From the NCBI GenBank assembly GCA_037447655.1, contig JBBHKE010000040.1, forward strand, positions 372,491-436,490: 64,000 bases of DNA, given 5' to 3'. The stretch's first letter is position 1; each line of letters starts with the position of its first letter. A program made the translations under genes and the position numbers. The stretch is from Zygnema cylindricum. Lineage: Eukaryota; Streptophyta; Zygnematophyceae; Zygnematales; Zygnemataceae. Below, piece by piece: positions 13,501-26,348 of the stretch. Under the pieces are notes generated by a model. It saw nothing but the letters and a program-made list of their open reading frames with translations. It did no database searches and was not told the origin of the DNA.

Positions 13501-13664
13501 CTCTTCTTTTTGTGGATATTCGTGAAGCTATGAAGAATGTTACGGAGTTGAGCAGTGTCCATGCAGAAGTTCATGTCGTGGATGGTTTAGAAGCGTGGAA
13601 AAGAGAAGGAGAGATTTCTGTAAATATTGCTGCAGTACTCGGGTGTCAAGTTCTCGCAGCTTAG
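10520..13664 (+). CDS. F-box/kelch-repeat protein, 436 residues, four exons
   Basis: Exons 10520-10936, 11819-12181, 12419-12580 and 13296-13664 (TAG), all phase 0 with GT/AG junctions. Residues 1-78 are acidic and polar; the F-box is at about 79-118 (LLPGLPDDIVWNIITRIPRC, then LRSVCRKWREVI). A kelch-type beta-propeller region follows: residues from WFAFDSHCSRWHRLPPIPG through GVFLYDPRSNTWKRAAPI, YVAGGIG and VWDRKNDIWQ show the repeating W/GG pattern. F-box/kelch proteins are substrate adaptors of SCF ubiquitin ligases, binding SKP1 through the F-box and targets through the kelch part; the target is unknown. Length is normal for the family. Just before the F-box a 16-residue stretch is tandemly duplicated (TPNDDSLPPGM / TPVDDSLLPGL). 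Looks intact. Confidence 0.92.
10946..11065. repeat. 40 bp tandem repeat x3 in F-box intron 1
   Basis: Three units, 10946-10985, 10986-11025 and 11026-11065, each ending AAGCATTTGTT, starting 9 bases after the donor site. Confidence 0.9.
12937..13130. mobile_element. TA-flanked MITE, 194 bp, in F-box intron 3
   Basis: The left end caccacccatcgatattaga and right end aataacgatgatcggtg form imperfect inverted repeats flanked by TA on both sides (12935-12936, 13131-13132). Non-coding; spliced out with the intron. Confidence 0.7.
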
Positions 13665-14500
13665 TGATCTTTTCGTTGCTTAAGTTTTTTTTCAAGTACT
13701 TTTTCAAGTTGGTTTCGAGTTGGTTTCCGAGTTTTTTTCCGTTGTGAATATTTCATGGCAATGATAAATAGTGTAGTTCAGATTTTCAGTATTCTGATTG
13801 GAGGAGAAAGGAACATACGCACATTTTGGTTTGTGAAGTTAACAGAATTTCGACATATAGCTGGTTTGTTAGGTTATGTTTCGTTTTTCCTGTGTATTAT
13901 TAGGTCTAGCATTGACATGACAATGTGTCCCTGTTTCTTTATTTTTTAGGTTTAAGATTGGTACGATAATATGCCCGATTTCTTGTATCTAATAGGTTTT
14001 TAGATTGACATAAAAGAAAATGAGGAAATCGGTAGATTAAAGAGAATATTAAAGAGAGATTTAAGAGAGATTAGAGAGCCAGTTTTGGCTGTTAGTGGGG
14101 AAGGGTGGACTTTAAGAGTTTCTGGAGAACACTAGTGAATTGTTGGTTTTTTGAAATGTCCTCCATATGTTTAATAAAACATTTTTATGACATGACTTCT
14201 GTCAATCAGTGAGTCCTCACTTTGGCTGGGAATGGTTGCTATTTGAGCTCATTTATTTATTTTTTATTCAGTTACAATGTTTCCGATAAGGCTGTCAAAA
14301 GAAAGGTAATATTAGCAGATGTTTTTCTTAACGGAAGTTACATGAGTGCTATTACTACTGGCGATATTTGACCAGTAATTAGCGTTATTGTACAGAAAAA
14401 ATGTGTGTTTTCACACAAAATCGTACAGTTTTGTGTAAGACAAGCTGTACTGTTCCTACTAGTAATGGTTATTAACACCGATAATAGCAGGTATAACTTC
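13665..14500 (+). other. 3' UTR and downstream of the F-box gene
   Basis: Non-coding, T-rich. A canonical AATAAA lies at 14173-14178 and could set the mRNA 3' end, giving a 3' UTR of about 0.5 kb. No other gene seen. Confidence 0.5.
14173..14178 (+). terminator. Candidate poly(A) signal AATAAA of the F-box gene
   Basis: Exact AATAAA about 510 bases after the stop codon, followed by T/G-rich sequence. Confidence 0.45.
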
Positions 14501-15286
14501 TAGTGTTGTGTATCGGTAAAAAACTTATCGCGATAACACCGATACCGATAGTTATCGGTTATCGAACGGTCAGAGGTCCCGATATATCGGTCTGGGACCA
14601 ACAAATTCCATATCGGCGATAACTTTTTAAAAATATAGTATGCATATAATAGTACTATATAACATACTGTATTATATAATTTTCATTATATAGCGTGGAA
14701 TGCCACGTATAAGAATCTGTTCCGCGTATCTATTTAACTGAAAATCTTTACGGACAGCGCTGCACATAAACGTCGACAAATATAAGTTAATACTTTATTG
14801 TTATAAATCTATACTATCGAAACGAAAAAAAAAAAATACATTGTAAAATTTCTGAATAAAACTTTTTCCAAAAAAAGACGAACAGACTGAAAGAAGCAGA
14901 CGAACACACCTGTCAGACTGCCGCCATTTCCAGATGCCATATTTCGAAAATTCTGGCAGCAGGAATTTTGGAAACCCCCTTAAACTAGGAATAATGATGG
15001 AAAATTCGCGAATTTTTACCGGAATCGGGAGTAAGGGGGTCCGCTGCGCGTCCGGGGAATACAACGTACAGTTGCGTGTACAGGCCGTACATTTATCTGT
15101 ACGGTCCGTACAATTATCGCCGATAGTTATCGTTATCGGCATTATCGCCGATAAGTACCCGATGTTATCGGCTACTTATCGGCGATAAGACCGATGTCGA
15201 TATATCGTACCAATATATCGATTATCGAGAACCCGAAAAAAGGTCCATATCGGTTATCGGTAAATCATTACCGATACACAACACTA
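14501..15286. mobile_element. hAT-like non-autonomous element, 786 bp
   Basis: Terminal inverted repeats TAGTGTTGTGTATCGGTAA / TTACCGATACACAACACTA flanked by a near-perfect 8-bp duplication (ataacttc at 14493-14500, ataacttg at 15287-15294). Eight-bp target duplications are typical of the hAT superfamily. Subterminal regions are full of TATCGG/CCGATA repeats. No transposase reading frame. Confidence 0.8.
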
Positions 15287-15497
15287 ATAACTTGGCTATT
15301 AGCAAGTTGTGTGCCTTTAATGTCACAAATCACAGGTATAGCGTGTATATGTAGCCTTTATAGTATGACAACTTATAAATGGGAAAACAAGTATGCCATG
15401 TGGAATTGGAAATCTGTGTCTAGTTTGTCGTTAATATGCAGGGCCGCAGTAAAAGTAAAGAATAAAGTAGTAAAAGTAGTCATGGTCAATCATCTTA

Positions 15498-16499
15498 GGG
15501 CACTTTCCCATGTAACCGAAACTTTAATCTTGTAACTTTGTTTCTAGCGAAGATTCTCCGTACATCTTTATGAGCATTCCGATGTAATCGCAAATAACTT
15601 GTTACTTCAAAAAGTGACAAGCGTAGACGTGTACGAAACATGTGACATAAACGGTACACAAAATGTTGCGAAACTTCCACTCAATTTCGATTTCAGACGT
15701 CCACCCGCACGTTGAACAGTTTCTGTCACTTCGCAATATCTGCACGCCACATTGTCGACGTGGAGGTATTGCAGATGTTTAGGGTTTGTGACATTGTGAC
15801 GTCACGCGTGTCACGCTCAACTATGATAGCGCCCACGTCACAACTTTTAAAACTTTCCGCCATGATTTCCCGATTGTTGTTTTTTGTCTTTTCCTACTCT
15901 TCTTGCCATCAAAATACGCTCACAGATAGTCAAAAGAAATCGTTTTCATAGATCTTTCATTTGATACCATTATAGACATTTTTCGTTGCAAAAATTGTGA
16001 GATGGACGCGGTAGTGGGAGAGGGAGAGAGAGAGAGAGGCGCTTTCACAAACTTCGCTTTTGCGAAATGGCGTCCGTTGATCGAGACCCCTCCACTTCCT
16101 CTGTACGGAAAAAGGTGCACGGAAAAAAGTACGTACAGGCTGTAAACGTGCAGTGGGTTTTTTTTTTAGGAAAATTTTGTCAAAAACCTCCGACGCTTGC
16201 GAAATCATATGCATATTCGCCCACGTCGTGGAACTTTATTTAAAATCACCTCGCGAGGTGATTTTATATAAAGTTTGAAGATGATCTGGAAGGACGCGAA
16301 AGTGGGTCGAAACTCGCTAAACGATAAACTGCATCGCGATAGACGACAAACTGCGGTACATCTAAAGTTTTAATGGAACGCAACTTGTACGGTGGTAATT
16401 TGAATTTTTTGGTACGGCTGCAGATTTTTTCCTTTTTTTCCAAGTTATAAAGGAAAACGACAGAAAATAACTGTAACTTTAGCACATGGGAAAGTGCCC
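15498..16499. mobile_element. PIF/Harbinger-like non-autonomous element, 1002 bp
   Basis: Ends GGGCACTTTCCCATGT / ACATGGGAAAGTGCCC, inverted, flanked by TTA at 15495-15497 and 16500-16502. Three-bp TTA-type duplications are typical of PIF/Harbinger. The same end type (CCCATGTAACCGAAACTTT) recurs at 38018-38954. Only short spurious frames inside. Confidence 0.78.
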
Positions 16500-16502
16500 T
16501 TA

Positions 16503-17380
16503 GTAAGACTTTATTAAGAAAGCACGATGGTAAATCATCCAGGTTCATGGGAACGAAAAAAAAAAAAAAAGGGAGAGGCAAAAACGAAACCGGAAAACTA
16601 ATGTAAATGGAAGCAATCAAAAAGGGAAAACAAGTCCAAAGAGAGAAACTAACTCACAAATAACTGCTTGCTAACAAAAGAAACAAAGGAAGAAAAAAAC
16701 CAGAATGAAGCTGAAAAAAGCCAAACGGGAGGAAACAAACTAAAAACGAAGAATTCACGAAAGAAACTCACACACATAAAAAGGCAAGTTAAACAGTGAA
16801 TGCGGAAACAAACGACAAGCACTAGACGAACTACAAAAATAAAGCACCTGAACAAAAAATACTTAACTAATCCCTAAAATGTATCTTTTAAAAAGATGGT
16901 TTACCAACGTTTTTTAAAAAAAAGTTTATGTATTAAAAAAATGCAAGGGTCACCTTCCGAAATATTAATTTGGTATTTCAGCTCCTCATTCTCTACTCCC
17001 TTTGTAAATAAGCATTAAAGTGTAATATTGGTCGGTCTATGAGGACACCGTTGTGAGAAATGTATGGATAAGACGAGAATGTAGTTGCTTTACAGCTTTG
17101 CCTTATCTTCTTATACTGAGTTTTGGGGAAAATTATACTGTCAATGAACATTTCGAGTATTCGATTCTTGCAACCCGAACTTTAACTGTAGGTTGTTGAA
17201 ATTACTACTAAACCATGTAGGTTTAATGCTGAAGTTTTTGTGCGACAACCGAAAAATCACAAATGAAAAACAATATGAATTTCGCAAAAACGATTGCGGT
17301 GATTGTTGTTTGAGTGATGAAGAAATGAATCGTGGTTGAGAATAAAAACTGTGTATAGCTACTATTGCACGTTGTAGAAG
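16503..17380. other. Intergenic, nothing recognised
   Basis: AT-rich with an A-run near 16555. No convincing gene, RNA or element. Confidence 0.5.
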
Positions 17381-17382
17381 TA

Positions 17383-17586
17383 CACCGCTTATTGTTATAA
17401 GTGTTTTTTTCGCCACTTAAAACATCTTTTGTCCGTACACACTTGTCGGATTGTCAATCGTAGACCGCCAATAGGAAGGCGGGCATCTTGCCTTCCAGTA
17501 GCAACCATCCGATTGACAATCGGACAAGTGTGCATGGAGATGTTATAAATGGTGAAAAACATTAACACCAATAACGATGGGCGGTG
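17383..17586. mobile_element. TA-flanked foldback MITE, 204 bp
   Basis: Ends caccgcttattgttataagt / aacaccaataacgatgggcggtg, flanked by TA at both sides. Subterminal parts also pair (tccgtacacacttgtcggat against atccgattgacaatcggaca), so nearly the whole element could fold into a hairpin. Relatives at 48095-48319 and 48327-48547. Confidence 0.75.
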
Positions 17587-18129
17587 TAGTGGTAGGATTA
17601 GAAAAGTATTCAATTAGATGCCGTGGCCTATGGTGCTTTACAAACATTAAGTGTATGTCCTGCTTTACAATTTCATATGTATTCGTATATATACGTATAT
17701 TATTTGTCTGTCGGTTTGTAATTATTAAAAACTGCGGGATGGGAACCCATCCGAGTACAAGGGCGTAATGAAGGATTGCGATTGCAATGATGACGTTAAT
17801 TCCTCTGTCAATCAAATCACGAGATGTCCATATAATTTTTACCAATGGTTGTTGAAATCGCAACAATAGTTCACAAACCATCGTAGATGACTCACTTTTC
17901 AAGAGCAGTAGATCAAAGACCTCTCTATTTATGTTATTTAACTTCCACCGTTTAAATAATATTAACAATGAAATGTTGAAACGATGGTAGGTGTAATTTG
18001 AAACTTATAAATTGCAAAATGTCTACATTAATATGGAATTTGAAGCGTTAAAAATGAGCAAATCCATCTTGAAATGTCACACGTCAAACCGAAGGCTTGA
18101 AACAAAAGTTATGTTTTCATTAAGGTGTG

Positions 18130-19256
18130 ATGGGAGAGGGAGAGCGAGAGGGAGAGGAGAGAGAGAGGGAGGGGAGAGGTAGAGGAGAGTCTTAGACTTA
18201 TCTGTCCAACTCCTTTCAAATCTTCCCCATTTGAACCCTAAAAGTGGACTATTCCTACGAAAAAAAAAAACATTTGTATCGTAAAACTATTTTAAACAAT
18301 AAAACAGTACTTCCGACCGACCAGTACACAGTGGCGATAAAAGAATTGAATTTGGTCTTTATCATAGACAGTTAGTCAAATAAGGGAACGGAAAGATAAC
18401 GGAACGGGAAGAGAACGGAAACAGAAAGTAAATGCATGTTGTCATCTTTTAAAGGCACAAAAAAGAAAAAGTAGGGGGCAGGGGGAGAGAGAGAGAGAAA
18501 AAAAAAAGACATGCAAAGACAAGAACAGACGATAAAATATTAATAATAAACAAGTCTAAGAAATGGAGTCAATTGCGAAAAAAATCATTTTCAAGATACA
18601 AAAAAAATATTACACAGTTCCCATAACACCAGATTTATATTACAAATATGTTATACACAAATCCTCTTCCTCTCTCCCTCTCTCTACCTGCAATCTCCTC
18701 TCCACTATTTACTCCCTTCTCCTCCAATCCTTCTCCTTTTACACACGTGTTTCTACCAAATCCTAAACCCTAAAAGTACCTAAAAAAAACCCGGACAAAA
18801 ATCTCACTAAAAATCCCTAAATGCATTATAAAAAAATCAGCTAGAAAGATCACACGTAGACCATCACTCTAGCTGGAACCCTTGCCGCTTCTTTTTTTTT
18901 TTTCCTTCTTTCTTCACTATCATTTCAAGTCTCTTTTTTTTTATTATTATTCTTTTTTGCTACACTTTTTTTTTTTTTATGACCCTGGCTCCTCCAAACC
19001 TCTCCTTTCAGAACATTACACGTGTCACCGTTTCGAAGACTCCATCTAACCCTTCCACATCAATCCTACAAGGCATTTCTCAGAAATAAATACTGCTGAC
19101 GTCATCGATGCTTTTAGTCTTCATCTCTATTTATCATACAGGTGACGGCGTCCACCCTGTCACATGACGTGACGTCACATTTCAAATAACCTTCCTCTGA
19201 AGTCAAAAAATCAAAACCGAAACCGACAAAACCGACACGTGGGAGCTTCTCCGACT
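18130..19256. other. Non-coding region 3' of His/Gly-rich gene 1
   Basis: Holds a GA tract, AT-rich sequence, a CT-rich block (18660-18745) and two exact TGACGTCA palindromes at 19097-19104 and 19170-19177. No gene seen. Confidence 0.5.
19097..19177. promoter_or_regulatory. TGACGTCA palindromes next to His/Gly-rich gene 1
   Basis: Two exact bZIP-type TGACGTCA sites within 81 bp, just past the stop codon. Equivalent pairs or triplets lie beside the other three copies. Whether they regulate this gene, an antisense transcript or nothing is unknown. Confidence 0.4.
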
Positions 19257-19934
19257 CTATGCTTCCTTAATGCTGATGTCACCTCCGTCCCCTTTCTGTT
19301 CATCTACCGGTGCGCTGACGTCATTCGTGCCGTGACGCATACCGCGCCCTCCGTGACTTCCGTGACGCCCATCACGCCCATGACGCTCCCCGTGACTTTT
19401 CCATCCGCCGGCGCCGCGTTCGGAAATCCTGCCGGCCGTCATCTTTTCCGCCTCGCCGGCCGTCTCTCCGCCGGCGACCAAACCGGCAGAAATTTCCCCG
19501 CGACGATGCCCGCCACGGAATCCGCCGTGCGCGTGACTTCCGTGACGCCCGTGACCTTCATGACCTTCTTGACTTTCTGGACTTCCGTGACGTCCATAAC
19601 TCCGTCCATGGCCTCCGAGATTCCCGTGACGTCCGATCCGCACAATTCGAGCGAACTCAGAAGACACCGCTCCGGTACTCTCCGTACTTTCCGTACCTTC
19701 CGGCGCAGTTTTGACGACCGTCAGAATGTGGCCGGCCGGTATCTCTACAACTTCCCCACGCCCGTGTCCATGGCCGTGATGACGGCCGAAACGATGGTGA
19801 TGGCTGTCGTTGTCTTTTCCGCCATGGCGGAAGAAAGGAGGAGAAGAGTTTGTCCGTACATGTTCCGTACGGTTCCTGGGATGGCCATGGTGGAGGGAGT
19901 GTGTGCAAGCGGCTGTCTTTGGAAGGACATCCAT
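19257..19934 (-). CDS. His/Gly-rich protein, array copy 1 (225 residues)
   Basis: I do not recognise this family. The ATG at 19934 sits in a strong context (CGCCACCATGG) and is kept in all four copies. The protein begins MDVLPKTAACTHSLHHGHP, has a histidine cluster SHHHRFGRHHGHGHGRG at about residues 44-60, a short non-repetitive block EVVEIPAGHILTVVKTAPEG, then arginine/glycine/histidine repeats (GRHGSPESQ, GHGRHGSHAHGG, SHGGRGMRH) and ends GGDISIKEA. No signal peptide or membrane segment from this start. An in-frame upstream ATG (20006) would add a basic, Ser/Thr-rich 24-residue stretch resembling an organelle presequence, but that ATG is lost in copy 4. Low-complexity His/Gly proteins often bind metal or nucleic acid; that is inference. 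The antisense frame is also open but starts with GTG. Confidence 0.62.
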   Translation of the reverse strand: MDVLPKTAACTHSLHHGHPRNRTEHVRTNSSPPFFRHGGKDNDSHHHRFGRHHGHGHGRGEVVEIPAGHILTVVKTAPEGTESTESTGAVSSEFARIVRIGRHGNLGGHGRSYGRHGSPESQEGHEGHGRHGSHAHGGFRGGHRRGEISAGLVAGGETAGEAEKMTAGRISERGAGGWKSHGERHGRDGRHGSHGGRGMRHGTNDVSAPVDEQKGDGGDISIKEA

Positions 19935-20099
19935 GGTGGCGATTTGTCGCATACTGGAATTAGAGAGGATTTTTGGTGTTTTTGAACGTAGAACGGTTCG
20001 AAGCATGTAAGGTTTTTTGGGGGAAACTGTGGAAAAAAAAGTCTGGAAAATGAAGGAAGAAGGTAGCTTTAGGATGGAATTCTCGGCAGGAATTGTCGA

Positions 20100-20215
20100 G
20101 AGGGAAGTGGAGTGAATTGAGATAACGAGAATGAGAATTCTGCCTTTTATCGATTGAGATGGAGGTGGAAAGGCGTGTGTTGGCAGAGGGGAGCGCTTGC
20201 AGCTGATTGGTCCAT
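20100..20215 (-). promoter_or_regulatory. Promoter of His/Gly-rich gene 1
   Basis: Reading leftwards: CCAAT box (ATTGG on plus, 20206-20210), then a TATA-like CGATAAAAGG (20152-20143), about 210 bases before the start codon. The block is conserved in copies 2-4 and fixes the transcription direction as minus. Confidence 0.6.
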
Positions 20216-22250
20216 CTTGACTTGTGCTTTCAGCAAACGTTTTGGGCCGTCCGATCGGATTTTTTGAAGATAACGCGCTTTGGAATTGGGGAACTGTCTT
20301 GAAACCGACGTAAATGCAGTTACCGCGATGTTTCCTGTTTTGTCGACATTTGCGATATCGTTATATCGGAGACGTTTTAAAGAAGCGTTGTCTTTTAGCT
20401 CCAGCTTGCCTCGCCACGTGGCGTTTTACGAATCGTTTAGTTACGGTAATTTCGTCAACGCCTTTTTTGAGATGCAATGTGCTGTAACTGCTGTTCTATG
20501 TGGATGTATCGGATGGTGAGTGTTGTGCAGTACTTTGGTACGAAATCACTCTTTTTGGCCACAAAACACAACGTCGAAGTTCCATTGAAGGAAGGGTTAC
20601 ACGTGGTAGTTAATCAGTTATAGTACGGCTATCATAGGCTATCAGGACTAATTTAACTGCCCCCAATTGTTTCCTACTTGTTTTTTGTCTTTAGTGTAAC
20701 CTTTACGTGGATCATATACAAACACGTGGAACTGTTCCTAAAAGAAAACTCATGCCGGTTTCAAACGTCGGGAAAGAGATAATGTGGTAATTACAGAGCC
20801 AGTAAAATATTTTTCCATATTTTCTTCCAAAACATGTTTCTGATAATAGTTTCTCTGACTTTTTTTGTCAAATGGTAAGCGAGTGGTATCACAATCCAAG
20901 AAAGAAAAAAAAGAAAAAAAAAGTCCTGGATAAAAATGAGACTAACTCTTACTTATGACACAACTCGTGTCAAAAAAGGGGATGTTTCATCGATATTTCA
21001 CACTAGTCAAATAGTTTTTGGTGAAGAAAATTATATTTTAGGTTTAAGGGTCTTATTTTAGGGGCGCCAAAATAGTGCTAGTAACGCTAATTCGGTTGGC
21101 GTTGTAGCTTTTCTCACCTTTGCAACTAATAAACAACTTCATTTCCAAATAGATTAATTTGACCCCCTGATCAATGCATGATTTAGAATATGTTGCATCT
21201 GAAGATTTTTTTTGTCAAAAACGTGAATATTAAAATGTCAATGTACGAGATGTTTGAAACGAAAAATTGTTGACGACCATTAAAGATAAGAGACCAAAAT
21301 GTTTAGGGGCTAAAAACACTTCAAACGTTAAACAACACTATAATTATTATATTGGCGCGTGCATGTTGTTCAATACTGGGTAGATTATGGTCCGTCCATA
21401 CTCGAAGCCTCCTAAAATGAATAGGTACGGTCTCGCCAAGCTCGTCATAGAGTTGGTGGCGCATTGGTTAGCGCGTTGACAGCAAAAGTAAAGGTCCCAA
21501 GTTCGAGCCTTGGCCGACTAAACATTTCCCTAGTACAAGACATAACGAATCCGGGATTCTCCGAAAATCCAATAAGAAGCCTATGATCAAAGTTGGAAAA
21601 ATAACAAGAAAAACAAGTACCAAAGAATATGAGTATCGAAAACTACCCTATACAATGATTGCAAAAGAGAAAGTGGGTCAACGGTCTGAAGTCTAAGACT
21701 ATACCACACTAAAGGTCAAAAGTACGAATATTGTGTAAATGCTCCACGTGCTGGGGAGGTAAGTCTCTTGGCCCTCACCACACATTCACCATCGTGGTCT
21801 ACCGGATAAGGGGCGAAGTTTGGAAACTTGGATGGTTATAAGAAGTACATTGCTGGTAAAAATTTGGGATTAGAGTAATGGAATTGTTGATAGGTCCTCT
21901 TGCTTCAAACGATTATCAAGCCCAATCACGCAAGAAGTTGTCAAAGGATTAGTCTAGGGATCCTATTAATTAAAATCAAATGGTATGAAGTTGTTTGGCT
22001 CAGTCTTAATGCTCGTAGTCCCGTTCCATAAAGGTCGTTGTATCCTAAGCCGCAACACCGATATGTAATGTTGTCGGTGAGGAAACATGGCATCATTTAG
22101 TACACGAGGACAAAGTCACTTAGTGCTCTTTATGCTTCGAGCAATAACACAATATCCACACGAGGGCCACGTTTTCCCCTAGGTTGAGAACGTCTCGAGA
22201 AAATGTAAGAATCGACAATATCAAATCTCATCTTGATTGGTTTTGATATG
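20216..22250. other. Right flank of array unit 1
   Basis: Non-coding and homologous to 27405-30300 and parts of 35600-40450. Carries the tRNA-like element at 21450-21520. No other gene seen. Confidence 0.55.
21450..21520 (+). repeat. tRNA-like (SINE-type) element, copy A
   Basis: 71 nt that fold like a tRNA: acceptor GAGTTGG against CCGACTA (one mismatch), D-arm with box A TGGCGCATTGGTTAGCGC, anticodon-like loop AGCAAAA, T-arm with box B GTTCGAGCC. Position 33 is G, not T, so a working tRNA is unlikely. Confidence 0.65.
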
Positions 22251-22559
22251 ATATTATCAACCACTTACCAGTCCGCTATTTATTGTTGCTCCAAATACAA
22301 AAATGCAAAAGATGTTTGTAGTGTGTGTATCACCAATTTTCTTGTTACGAAAGAGCAACCAATCTTTTTTCTGTTTTCCATTCAAAGTTTATTAAACATT
22401 TTCTTTTACATTCGCAAAAATGAGATTGTCGGTATAGAAAATTGGCTCCTTACTATTTAAAAGAAAAATCATGGGCAAGCTTTTATTGAAAAATTAGGGC
22501 GATAAACCATCTAAGTACATAAAAACAGAAAAAGAAAAAAACGGTGGAGGCAAAAATCT

Positions 22560-24200
22560 TTACCTTTTGTTAAGTCTTTAATATATTAGTCTTAGATAAG
22601 TTTTTATTGCATGAAGCAATATTATTGCGGCAAGTGTAAACAACGCAAATACCAAATGTATGTTTGTCAGTCTGGAGTGCCCTTTTGTGCACTCTTTTGA
22701 TTTCTATTACTAAAAATATTTTATATTATATCATACAATGTTATATTAAACTATATAATGTTTTGTTATGTTATGTTATATTGTATTATATTATATTCGG
22801 TATTGAAGTATTCCAATTTGGACTAGTGCACTCTTTTGCAACGCATAAGTATAATGCTACGCATAGTACATTATATCATATTTTAAGATGCTACATTGAT
22901 TGTGTTAAATTATGTTACACTATAAACTGTATAATGCTACAAATTTTCCACGAATGCTTTTACATTTTATTTTCTATTATTAATCAAATCGAGAGATTCT
23001 CATACGATTGTATTTTTTTTAACAATGGTTGCTGAAATTGCGACAATAGGTCACAAATTGTCGTAGACGACACACTTTTCATGAACAAAAATCGACGACC
23101 TTTCCATCTATGTTTTAATTTCACCATTTAAATAATATAAAAAATGAAACTATGCTATAGTCGTACACCATTAAGGCCATATTTATGCTGTTAAAGTAAT
23201 TATAAAAAAAATAGTTGAAGTATACAGTATACGGAGTTTGAATTTTAAAACATGAGCAAATGTATTTTGAAATACACGCCAAATCGAAGGGCTAAATTTT
23301 AATTAAGATGTGATGTGAGAGGGAGCGGGATAGGGAGAGAGAGTGAGAGAGAGATGGAGAGAGAGAGAGAGGGAGAGGGATGGGGAGAATCTCACACTTC
23401 TCTGTCAAAACTCCTTTCAAATCATTCCTATTTGAAACTCAAAAGTTGACAATTGCTACCATAAAAAGAAAAAAAACAAAACCTTTTTTCTCATCAAATA
23501 TTCTTTTAACAAAAAACATTTATTCCAACCAACCAGTACACAGTGGCGATAAAAGAATCAGTTTCAGGATTTAAGAAAAAAACAAAAAGTAAACCGAAGC
23601 ATTGACAGTTAGAGATAACGGAACGGAAACGGAATGTTTAGAGGTTTGATCACACAAAAAAAGGTTCCGATTTTAGAAAGCACAAAAGAGAAAAAAAAAT
23701 AGAGGGGGGAGGTGGGAGAGGGGGGAGAGGGGGGAGAGGGGAGAGAGAGATAAAAGAAGGAGAAGACATACCAAGGCATGAATAGAAAATCAAACATTGA
23801 TAACATAAAAACTAAGAGAGTGTGAGAGAGTCAATTGCCGAATATTTCCAGATACATCAAAAATATCACACAGTTTAATAATAGCCCGATTAATATATGT
23901 AACAAATATGTGATATACAAATTCTCTCCCTCTCCCTCTCTCTATTTGCAATGTCTTCTCCACTATTTACCGCCTTCTCCTCCAATCCTTCTCCTTTTAC
24001 ACTCACGTGTCTACCAAAACCCGGAAAGTACCCAAAAAAAAGCCTAAAATATCTTAAAAAACCTATTCTGCCTGTTCTGCTGAAATCCAAATGATTGAAA
24101 GCTGGAAAAACAATCAGAAAAACAAATACCAAACTATGTGAGCATTATAAACTACCGTACACACTGAATGCAAAAGAGACAGTGGGTCAGCGACCTAAAG
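22560..24200. repeat. Gene-less partial array module
   Basis: Contains the 'gctgaaattgcgacaatag', purine-tract, 'gataacggaacgg' and CT-rich blocks in normal order, then breaks off near 24050 before the ACGT block and gene. A second truncated module lies at 31.99-33.45 kb. Confidence 0.6.
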
Positions 24201-25149
24201 CCTAAAACTATGAAACATTAAAAGTCAGAAGTTTTAATATCGCTTATATGGTCCATGTGTGTAGGAGGTAAGTTCCTCGGTCCTCGCCCAACATTCACCA
24301 CAGAGCTCTACCGGATGCGGTGAAGTTCGGAAACTTTGGTGGATGACAACAATACATTGTCGGTAAAAAGCCGACATGAGTATAAGGGGATTTTTATAAG
24401 GTCCTCTTTCTTTAAATTATTATGAAGCGCAATCACGTCTGAAGACATAATTATTTGATATTCTTCTATCATATTATATTACCATATTATAAAATATTAT
24501 ATTATATTATATTGTATTATGTTATACTTTAATAAACTATATTATATTACGTGTTATTTTATTATACATATTATATTTATGCTAATTTATTTTATGTTAG
24601 ACCATATTATGTTATTATCGGTAATACTGAAGTATGCGAATTTGGAATGCCGCCTAGTGCACTCTTTTGCAACGCATAAGAATCATTATTCGACATATTA
24701 TTTTATATTATATTTAAGATACTACATTGATTGTGTTATATCGTTTTACGTTATAAACCGTATAATGCTACAAATATTCCACGAATGCTTTTACCTTTAA
24801 TTTTTTTTCTTTTATCAATCAAATTGAGAGATTTCCATCCGATCCTATTTTTTTAACAATGGATGTTGAAATTGGGACAATAGTTTACAAATTGTCGTAG
24901 GCGACACACTTTTCATGAGTAAAAATCTACGACCTTTCCATCCATACATTTAAATAATGTTAAAAATGAAACTATGCAATAGTTGTACACCATTAAGGCC
25001 ATGTTTATGCTGTTAAAGTAATTATAAAAAAAATAGTTGAAGTACTTACAGTATATGGAATTTGAAGTATTAAAAATGAGCAAATACTCTTTTGAAATAC
25101 TTGCCAAATCGAAGGGTTGAAATAAAAGGTAAATTGTAATTAGGATGCG

Positions 25150-25365
<216 letters not shown>

Positions 25366-26348
25366 TCTGTCCAAACTCCGTTCAAATAATTCTTACTTGA
25401 AACCCAAAAGTGGACTATTGCTACCATAAAAAAATAAAAAACCAAAAACATTTTTCTCATCAAACTTTTTTTTAACGAAAAACAGTCATTCGACCGACCG
25501 GTACACAGTGGCGATAAAAGAATCAGGAAAAAACAAAACTTACACTGAAGCATCGACAGTTAGAGATAACGGAACGGAAATGGAATGTTTTGATATTTTG
25601 ATCACACAATATAAAAGGTTCCGATCTTTAAAAAGCACAAAGAAGAAAGAAATATAGTGGAGGGGAACGCAGGGAAGAGGGAGGAGAGGGGAGAGAGGGA
25701 CAAAAAAAAAAGACATACCAAAGCATGAATAGAAAATAAAATATTGATAATATAAAATCTAAGCGAAAGCGAGAGTCAATTGCCGATTTTTTCCAGATAC
25801 ATCCAAAATATCGCACAGTTTGACAAAATTCCAATTTATATATGTTGCAAATATGTGATTTACAAATTCTCTCCCTCTCCCTCTCTCTATTTGCAACCTC
25901 TTCTCCTCTATTTACAACCTTCTCCTCCAATCCTTCTCCTTTTACACACACGTCTACCAAAACCGGAGAGTACCCAAAAAATAGCGCCAAATAATTATTA
26001 AAACACCTAAATAATTATATAAAACAAACAGCTTAACATCAGCCGGAGTCCTTCCACTCTAGCCGGACCACTTGCCGCCTCCTTTTTATTTTTCTTTTTC
26101 TTCTCCACTATCGTTTCAGGTCTCTTTTTTTTTCTTGTCTCCAGTATCATTTCAAGTCTATTTTATTTCTTCTAAACTATCATTTCAAATCTCTCTTTTA
26201 TTTTTTATTGTTACACCTTTTTTTCTTTTCTATGACCCTGGCTCCTCCAAACCTATCCATTCAGAACATGACACGTGTCACCGTTCGAAGACTACATCTA
26301 ACCCTTCCACATCATTCCTACGTGACACTTCTCAGCAATAAACGCTGC

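Larger units (their letters stand above)
17770..22250. repeat. Tandem array unit 1
   Basis: Order from left: block with 'ttaccaatggttgttgaaatcgc'; purine tract; 'acggaaagataacgg' block; CT-rich block; ACGT-motif block; His/Gly-rich gene; its promoter; right flank with the tRNA-like element at 21450. The same order recurs in units 2-4. Boundaries are approximate. Confidence 0.65.

Noticed and set aside
19239-19985. Long plus-strand frames opposite each His/Gly-rich gene (also 26459, 34550, 45075)
   Set aside because: They begin with GTG, not ATG, have more residue changes between copies than the minus frame, and lack a promoter in that direction. Codon boundaries coincide with the minus frame, which explains their openness.
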